DNA of 32,799 bases, taken from NCBI RefSeq assembly GCF_000337535.1, contig NZ_AOIP01000022.1, forward strand, positions 1 through 32,799, read 5' to 3'. Made by a program: the position numbers and the translations under genes. Shown here piece by piece: positions 28,090-32,799 of this stretch. The notes below the pieces were generated by a model. The model was not told the origin of the DNA and searched no databases. It saw only the letters and a program-made list of their open reading frames with translations. Position 1 is the first letter of the stretch. Each line of letters begins with the position of its first letter. Source of the DNA: Natrialba aegyptia DSM 13077 (GTDB lineage Archaea > Halobacteriota > Halobacteria > Halobacteriales > Natrialbaceae).

Positions 28090-30459
28090 ATGAGTTCAGA
28101 AACCAGCCTTCACCAGCCGAGTGACAACACTGAAACGAGAGTCGCTGTTCGGAACAAACTCTCCTCTCGAATCGAACAGCAACGGCGCAAAGAGGAGCTA
28201 AATACAGAGGCTTATGTCCGCGAACTAATTCGCGAGGCCGAGAACGCTATCGTCGGCGAAAACGATACTGGCCGCCAACCAGAGGAGATTCTTGAGGAAC
28301 TACACCTCTACCTCTGGCATGACCCGGATCGGCCGGTAGCTACCACTGAGGCAGACGTAGAACCGGACATGATCTACCGGTTCAATCAGATTCATCGTCG
28401 ATTCGAAACAGGCCACGATATCGATGCCGCCACGTGGTTCGAGATTCTGGTCGCCGTCGCGAAGGGCCTTGGGATCGTTGAAGCGTTCTCGGATCTCACG
28501 CAGTATGCACCGGTCAGACTGGAAACACTGGACGAACAGGGCCGCCAGAGTAACGTCGAGACGGCGACGCCGATCGGTCGGCGTCGGATCGGTGCCGACG
28601 ACGCGGCCGACCTGGAAGACCGCGCCGTCGAAATCACGCACTCGTCGTGTGACCACATTCTCGCGGTCGCACTCCCGCGCTCGGGCAAGGACTCGACGAT
28701 CACCAGTATCGGGATGAACCTCTGGAACGAGCACAACTACTCGTATTTCAGCATCCTCGACGACGGACGGATGGAAACGCCGATGATCTCGATTCCGAAT
28801 GACGAGAAAGCGATTCGGGAGAATCTCGATCGGATGGGACAGGAACCAGCGGCGTTCAACGCCGAGGTACTTGTCCCTGCAATGGATGGAATCCCGGCGA
28901 AGCTACCGGCGAACTTCCGCCCGTTCACGATTGGAATTGATGATCTGACGCCCCACCTAATCCTTCGTCTCGCTGGGATTACCAAGTCCGATGCGAACAC
29001 CGAGCAGCGGATCAAACAGGCGTTGGATAAGACGCTTGAACGGACTGGTGAAGTCACGGAGTTGGTATCGCGATTGCAGGTATACGCCGAGGAAATGGAC
29101 GCGACAATCGAGTGGACCGAAAAGCGCGACAGCAGTGCCAGCGACGGCAACGGCGTACAGACCAAAAGCGTTCAGTACCACATGGAAGCGGAGGACGCGC
29201 TGAATAAGGCGGCTCAGCGGCTCGCACACCTCGCTGGTGAGGGTCTGGTTGCTTCGCCCGAAGCCGAGACGAACATCAACATGCAGTCGGTAATTGCAAA
29301 CCAGGACCAGGCGAGCGTTCTGTGCTGCAATTTCCTCTCGCAGGGCCAAGAGGCGCTGAAATATACGATCATGGACCTCTGGCTGCGGCTGATCTACAAG
29401 GCTCGCGACCAGAACAGTCGTCTCCCGCGAGTCTGTCTCGAAATTCGAGAACTGAAGAATATCGCCCCGAGTAAACTGGCCGACGTCCGGTACAAAGACA
29501 CGATCAAAACGCTCCGACAGACGATATTCTTCATCTCGACACAGGGTGGGAGTCGACGGATTCTGATGCTCGGATCGACGCAGAAACTGAACGACGTGTA
29601 CAAGCCCGTCCGATCGAACATGGCGACGAAGATCCTGCTCCGTCTCGGCGAGGAAGAGATCGAGACGCTGGATCGGTCGTACAATTTCAGTAACGAGCAG
29701 ATGGACCAGCTCTCAGAGTTCAACATCGGGCAGGGAATGATCCTTGCCGGTGGTGACGCGTTCTGGCCGCTCGAGTTCCGCGGTGCGCCGTGTGGTCTCG
29801 GTCTCGGCGATCGTCATTGGCTCGATCGCTATGGCATCGCGTGGGGGGCTCGCGTCCGCGAAACCGAGTACGACGGTTGGCACTCGAAACACGGCGACTG
29901 CGAGTACTGGGTGGATCTCACCGAGCATACAGTCGTCACTGACGAGTCGGTTCCCGAAGTTGGGACGTGGCACTTGCTTCCCGAGGATTTCGACGACGAT
30001 CTGGCTCCCGCTGACGTGGACCAAGACGCGATTGATGCAGCCCTACAGCGCCGTCGTGACTATCCCGTTCCGGCAGACCTCTCGTTGCAATCGACCGGGT
30101 TCGGTGATCGGCAGCGTGAACTCTCCCTTCAACAGCAAGACCGCGATACGACGCTTTCGGAGGTCGTCGAGCGCCACAACATCCCCGAGTCAATCGCACC
30201 GTGGCTTTCGAAAGAGGCCCCGACGCGCAAGCAGTTGGTCGCGACCTGTCGGGCCGTCGACGAGCATGATGACCTCAAACGGCAGGAAGATATTGCTGAG
30301 AATATCGGTTGGACACGTAGTACGCTCTCTAGGCACCTTGGAAAAAGCGACAGTCTCGAGAAGTGTATCACGCAAAACGGGAAGTACTACGAACTCACGC
30401 CGATCGGCAAGCGAGCGGCTAAGATCAGGTGGGATGTTGTGATGGAGGAGCTGAAATAG
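28090..30459 (+). CDS. P-loop ATPase of the FtsK/HerA/VirD4-like type with C-terminal winged helix
   Basis: 789 aa, no membrane segment. The N-terminal 180 residues are helical. A Walker A-like loop HILAVALPRSGKDSTITSIG has GK at 199-200, with Ala in place of the first Gly and D201 after the Lys. The Walker B-like strand RVCLEIRELKNIAPSKL has E451 and E454 instead of a DE pair. 'RQTIFFISTQGGSRRILMLG' (about 475-495) then 'TQKLNDVYKPVRSNMATKIL' match the 'Q/N near P-loop partner strand' of HerA/VirD4 coupling ATPases. Residues about 735-789 form a winged HTH (RQEDIAENIGWTRSTLSRHL then a 'GKYYELTPIGKRAAKI' wing). It is a likely DNA-pumping or DNA-sorting motor that docks to the membrane proteins upstream. 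The atypical motifs lower certainty. Confidence 0.75.
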   Translation: MSSETSLHQPSDNTETRVAVRNKLSSRIEQQRRKEELNTEAYVRELIREAENAIVGENDTGRQPEEILEELHLYLWHDPDRPVATTEADVEPDMIYRFNQIHRRFETGHDIDAATWFEILVAVAKGLGIVEAFSDLTQYAPVRLETLDEQGRQSNVETATPIGRRRIGADDAADLEDRAVEITHSSCDHILAVALPRSGKDSTITSIGMNLWNEHNYSYFSILDDGRMETPMISIPNDEKAIRENLDRMGQEPAAFNAEVLVPAMDGIPAKLPANFRPFTIGIDDLTPHLILRLAGITKSDANTEQRIKQALDKTLERTGEVTELVSRLQVYAEEMDATIEWTEKRDSSASDGNGVQTKSVQYHMEAEDALNKAAQRLAHLAGEGLVASPEAETNINMQSVIANQDQASVLCCNFLSQGQEALKYTIMDLWLRLIYKARDQNSRLPRVCLEIRELKNIAPSKLADVRYKDTIKTLRQTIFFISTQGGSRRILMLGSTQKLNDVYKPVRSNMATKILLRLGEEEIETLDRSYNFSNEQMDQLSEFNIGQGMILAGGDAFWPLEFRGAPCGLGLGDRHWLDRYGIAWGARVRETEYDGWHSKHGDCEYWVDLTEHTVVTDESVPEVGTWHLLPEDFDDDLAPADVDQDAIDAALQRRRDYPVPADLSLQSTGFGDRQRELSLQQQDRDTTLSEVVERHNIPESIAPWLSKEAPTRKQLVATCRAVDEHDDLKRQEDIAENIGWTRSTLSRHLGKSDSLEKCITQNGKYYELTPIGKRAAKIRWDVVMEELK

Positions 30460-30471
30460 GGGTTTTCGAGT

Positions 30472-31419
30472 ATGGGGCAACACGATGACCCGATGAAAGC
30501 GTTCACCGAGTTTTTCACCGGACCATACCGTGCTGAAGTGCAGAGACTCGATAATGAATATCCTGACGAGCAATCGCTTCGAATCGATTGGCACACCCTC
30601 GAGTCGTGGGACGGCTCGGTCGCCGACGAGATCCTCCGGAAGCCTGCTCGCATGCGGCAATTTGCAACGAACGCACTGAACCGTCTCGACGACGCCTCAC
30701 TACTCGGCGTCAATGTCCGCGTCTACAATCTTCCCGATCGACAAACTGTTCGCGTCGGGAAGTACCGAACGCGGCAACTCGGCCAGCTACTCTCCGTTCG
30801 CGGAAAGGTTGTCGATATGGAGGGTGTGAAACCGTATGCGGAGGAAGCGGCGTTTGAATGCCCGCTCTGTGGAACCCTCTCGAGAATGCCACAGAGCTAC
30901 GGCGACCTCATGAAACCGAACGAATGCATGGGTTGTGAGCACTCAAAGCCCGGGTTCATATTCAAACGAGAACAGTCTGAACTCGTCGATCTCCAAAAGA
31001 TCGTCATTATCCCACCGGATAGCAATCTCGACGAACCGCCGGCGACGATCGCGTTTCTAAAAAACGATCTCGTCGACATGGTCGGCCCCGGTGACTTCGT
31101 GACCATCAACGGGATCTACGAGACGTTTGCTGGCCAAAGTGAGTCAACGCTCTCAACGTATATTGAAGTACTCGACCTCGATATCGAAGAACGGATCGAG
31201 ATCGACACCTACGGCGCAAGTGAGATTCAAGAGTTCATCATGGAGACGCTCACTGATCGAATCGAAGTGACTGACGACTGGGCTGTTCCACGAGCCGAAG
31301 TTGTTGACGCAGTCGTCGATGCACATGGTGTTCGTCGCGAAGAGATTGATGACCAGATCAACGCGTTGATTGACGAGAATAAGATTGGAAATGAAGGGGC
31401 GAAACTATTCGATATTTGA
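30472..31419 (+). CDS. MCM-like protein lacking the AAA+ motor: N-terminal OB/zinc domain fused to winged helix
   Basis: 315 aa. Residues 1-80 match the MCM A-domain pattern ('FTEFFTGPYRAEVQRL', 'LRIDWHTLESWDGSVADEIL', 'PARMRQFATNALNRL'). Next come 'VRVYNLPDRQTVRVGKYRTR' and 'LGQLLSVRGKVVDMEGVKPY', the MCM OB-fold hallmark. A zinc ribbon follows with C130-x2-C133-x18-C152-x2-C155. A second OB part, 'LVDLQKIVIIPP', ends in 'DMVGPGDFVTINGIYETF'. In a helicase the AAA+ core would follow; instead the protein passes directly to a C-terminal winged helix (about 245-315, 'EIQEFIMETLTDRIEV' to 'LIDENKIGNEGAKLFDI'). No Walker motifs are present. It may bind or regulate host MCM, or act as ssDNA-binding protein with the ATPase 12 bp upstream. 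Confidence 0.85.
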   Translation: MGQHDDPMKAFTEFFTGPYRAEVQRLDNEYPDEQSLRIDWHTLESWDGSVADEILRKPARMRQFATNALNRLDDASLLGVNVRVYNLPDRQTVRVGKYRTRQLGQLLSVRGKVVDMEGVKPYAEEAAFECPLCGTLSRMPQSYGDLMKPNECMGCEHSKPGFIFKREQSELVDLQKIVIIPPDSNLDEPPATIAFLKNDLVDMVGPGDFVTINGIYETFAGQSESTLSTYIEVLDLDIEERIEIDTYGASEIQEFIMETLTDRIEVTDDWAVPRAEVVDAVVDAHGVRREEIDDQINALIDENKIGNEGAKLFDI

Positions 31420-31698
31420 GTTCTTCCTATCTGGCATATGTGTTCCAATGTTCGTGGTGATCGGTTGGTCGATGAACACGGAAAATACGGCCTCTAGCCG
31501 ACTATGTTCCTGTTTATACCGTTTAAGAAGTTATTGTGCACGTGTGCACCGCGTTCGCGACAGGTACGCCATACACACTAGAGTCCATCTGAACTAGAAC
31601 AATGGTTTTGTCGAACAGACACCACGGCGTCCAGGGGGCAGCGGTTGTTAGAAGGACACCGGACGAATAGAGCTGAAGATCCGAACTCGAGTTCAGTT
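31420..31698 (+). promoter_or_regulatory. Promoter/operator region before the Toprim gene
   Basis: TATA-like TGTTTATACC (31511-31520) is followed at 31536-31549 by GTGCAC-GT-GTGCAC, an inverted repeat overlapping the expected transcription start. The leader to the ATG at 31699 would be about 150 nt. A 22-codon frame at 31602-31670 is too short to call. Confidence 0.5.
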
Positions 31699-32799
31699 AT
31701 GCCACCAAATCACGATCGCGAGCCGCAGCACCAGTCACCGCGCGAGCAGATCGATGCACTCGCCGAGCAGTATGGCGTCGACGTTGACGACCTCCTTATC
31801 CAGAGCCGTCGACGTGACCCGATGTACAAGGGGACAGACGCCGATCACGCGAAAGCCGAGTGGTTCGCCCAACTCTGGCAGCAAGCCGTTGAGCAGCGCG
31901 AGAGCGACCGTATCCACGTCCGCGGTGTCCACTACACCGTCTACATGTCCGATATGGACGTGGAACCACCGACTGACTGCTCGTGGGACACCTACGACAA
32001 CACCCAGCGGTGTTACGGCTATCTTGAGGAATGTGCCGTCCTCGCCCGTATTCTCGGCTACATTCCGCTGGACGGAATTATCGACAAACGCGCCGACACC
32101 CGAACCGTCACCGAGTACGGAACTCACACTGTCCAGCCTGATCCCGAGAGTCTCCCCACGCCAACCGGGGTTCGAACGCCACAGATACCCAATCCGGAGT
32201 CCCGTGCTGAACTCGTGTTCAATCCCGTGGAGACAGATTACTCTGAGTGGGTCGCCGATCGCGTCGCGTCACGTGCACGCGAGCAACTATCGTTCGATAA
32301 GGCCCGACAGTCGCCGTATCACATCGAACTGTGGTCCGAGAAGACGCTGCCCGATTACATCCGCGGCCGGGGCGGGTTGGCCGCCAAATATGGGTGTAAC
32401 GTTGTGGTAGAGGGCGAGGGCGACCTCTCGTTGACCGTCGCGAACGAGCTGGCACAGCGGATCGACGACGCCGGCAAACCCGCGGTGATTCTGTATCTAG
32501 CCGATTTCGACGTGAAAGGCTACGATATGCCGGCGAACATGGCGGGGAAACTCGCCTGGTTGCATCAACGTGGCGACCTCGAACAACGCGTCGTGATCAA
32601 GCGGCTAGCCGTGACGACCGATCAAATCGAGAACCTAGACCTCCCGCGAAAACCCATCGAAGAGAGTTCAGCGACAGGAACCGGCGGCGTTGCGTACAAT
32701 CGTCGTATCACCGAGTGGGAGCAGGAACACGGGGCCGGCGCGACCGAGTTGAACGCGCTCGAGCAACACCCTGACGAGTTCCGCCGCATCGTTCGCGAT
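31699..32799 (+). CDS. Toprim protein of the Spo11/Topo VI-A (Mini-A-like) type, partial
   Basis: 367 codons are visible from ATG 31699; the frame stays open to the right edge, so the 3' end is missing. A disordered start (MPPNHDREPQHQSPREQIDA) leads to 'RIHVRGVHYTVYMSD' (R75-G-V-H-Y79-T-V-Y82), at the place of the catalytic R-x-x-Y-Y of Spo11/Topo VI-A. The segment 'NTQRCYGYLEECAVLARILG' then 'YIPLDGIIDKRADTRTV' is typical of plasmid/phage relatives of this family. The Toprim site is clear: E237 in NVVVEGEGDLS and D269-F-D271 in LYLADFDVKGYDM. Known members cleave or bind DNA; small MGE versions (Mini-A) lack well-defined function. It could act in plasmid replication, resolution or transfer. 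Confidence 0.75.
   Translation, partial: MPPNHDREPQHQSPREQIDALAEQYGVDVDDLLIQSRRRDPMYKGTDADHAKAEWFAQLWQQAVEQRESDRIHVRGVHYTVYMSDMDVEPPTDCSWDTYDNTQRCYGYLEECAVLARILGYIPLDGIIDKRADTRTVTEYGTHTVQPDPESLPTPTGVRTPQIPNPESRAELVFNPVETDYSEWVADRVASRAREQLSFDKARQSPYHIELWSEKTLPDYIRGRGGLAAKYGCNVVVEGEGDLSLTVANELAQRIDDAGKPAVILYLADFDVKGYDMPANMAGKLAWLHQRGDLEQRVVIKRLAVTTDQIENLDLPRKPIEESSATGTGGVAYNRRITEWEQEHGAGATELNALEQHPDEFRRIVRD

Noticed and set aside
12187-30459. A standard type IV secretion (conjugation) locus
   Set aside because: Only a VirD4/HerA-like ATPase candidate is seen; no VirB4, relaxase or other recognisable Vir/Tra component was found in the window.
31754-32410. Plus-strand frame of 218 codons inside the last gene
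   Set aside because: The other frame starting at 31699 carries clear Toprim motifs and acidic composition; this one is Ser/Arg/Pro-rich shadow.

Overview
The window looks like part of a haloarchaeal plasmid, or an integrated plasmid/provirus-like element. The evidence is GC-rich coding sequence, very acidic proteins, twin-arginine (Tat) export signals, an archaeal type IV pilin, an Orc1/Cdc6 initiator, a phiH1-repressor-like winged-helix protein, leaderless-type promoters (TATA about 25-28 bp before the ATG) and many ATGA/GTGA start-stop overlaps. No rRNA, complete tRNA gene, transposase, integrase or CRISPR array was seen.

Left part (1-11.9 kb), the maintenance and regulatory zone. A HTH protein (263-1096) converges on a two-gene coiled-coil operon (1620-3298). 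Between them lies a cluster of ATAACA...TGTTAT dyads that looks like an iteron or centromere cluster. Next come a small leftward operon (3551-3996), an operator-rich gap, a phiH1-like repressor pair (4473-4980), a gap with two ORB-like direct repeats, and the Orc1/Cdc6 gene (5635-6669). Two small regulators diverge from a palindrome (6765-7410). They are followed by a VapBC pair whose toxin carries a zinc-ribbon insert (7664-8418), orphan small genes, a type IV pilin (9932-10495), a LAGLIDADG-like DNA-binding candidate (10824-11612) and a small RHH-like protein.

Right part (12.2-31.4 kb), one long rightward block of about 18 tightly packed genes. It opens with a 216-aa soluble protein, then a 1216-aa anchored surface protein with a seven-bladed propeller, then a Tat-exported subtilisin-like protease. 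After these come further Tat/Sec-exported proteins, a run of small membrane proteins, two larger membrane proteins with cytoplasmic domains, a five-TM protein and a 789-aa P-loop ATPase with a C-terminal winged helix. The block ends in a protein that looks like an MCM helicase without its AAA+ motor. My reading is a cell-surface/membrane apparatus coupled to a DNA-handling ATPase (conjugation-like transfer, virion or vesicle assembly). No VirB4 homologue or known capsid/spike protein was recognised, so the function is open. After a promoter/operator region, a Toprim protein resembling the Spo11/Topo VI-A (Mini-A-like) family runs off the right edge.

The most unusual non-coding signal is a pair of tRNA-like structures (19991-20037 and 20294-20333). 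Each follows a gene ending in the same DLLPF-coding sequence, and together they bracket a single small membrane-protein gene. Other noteworthy items are the motor-less MCM, the paired direct repeats flanking a TATA-like box at 23.3 kb, and several palindromic operators.
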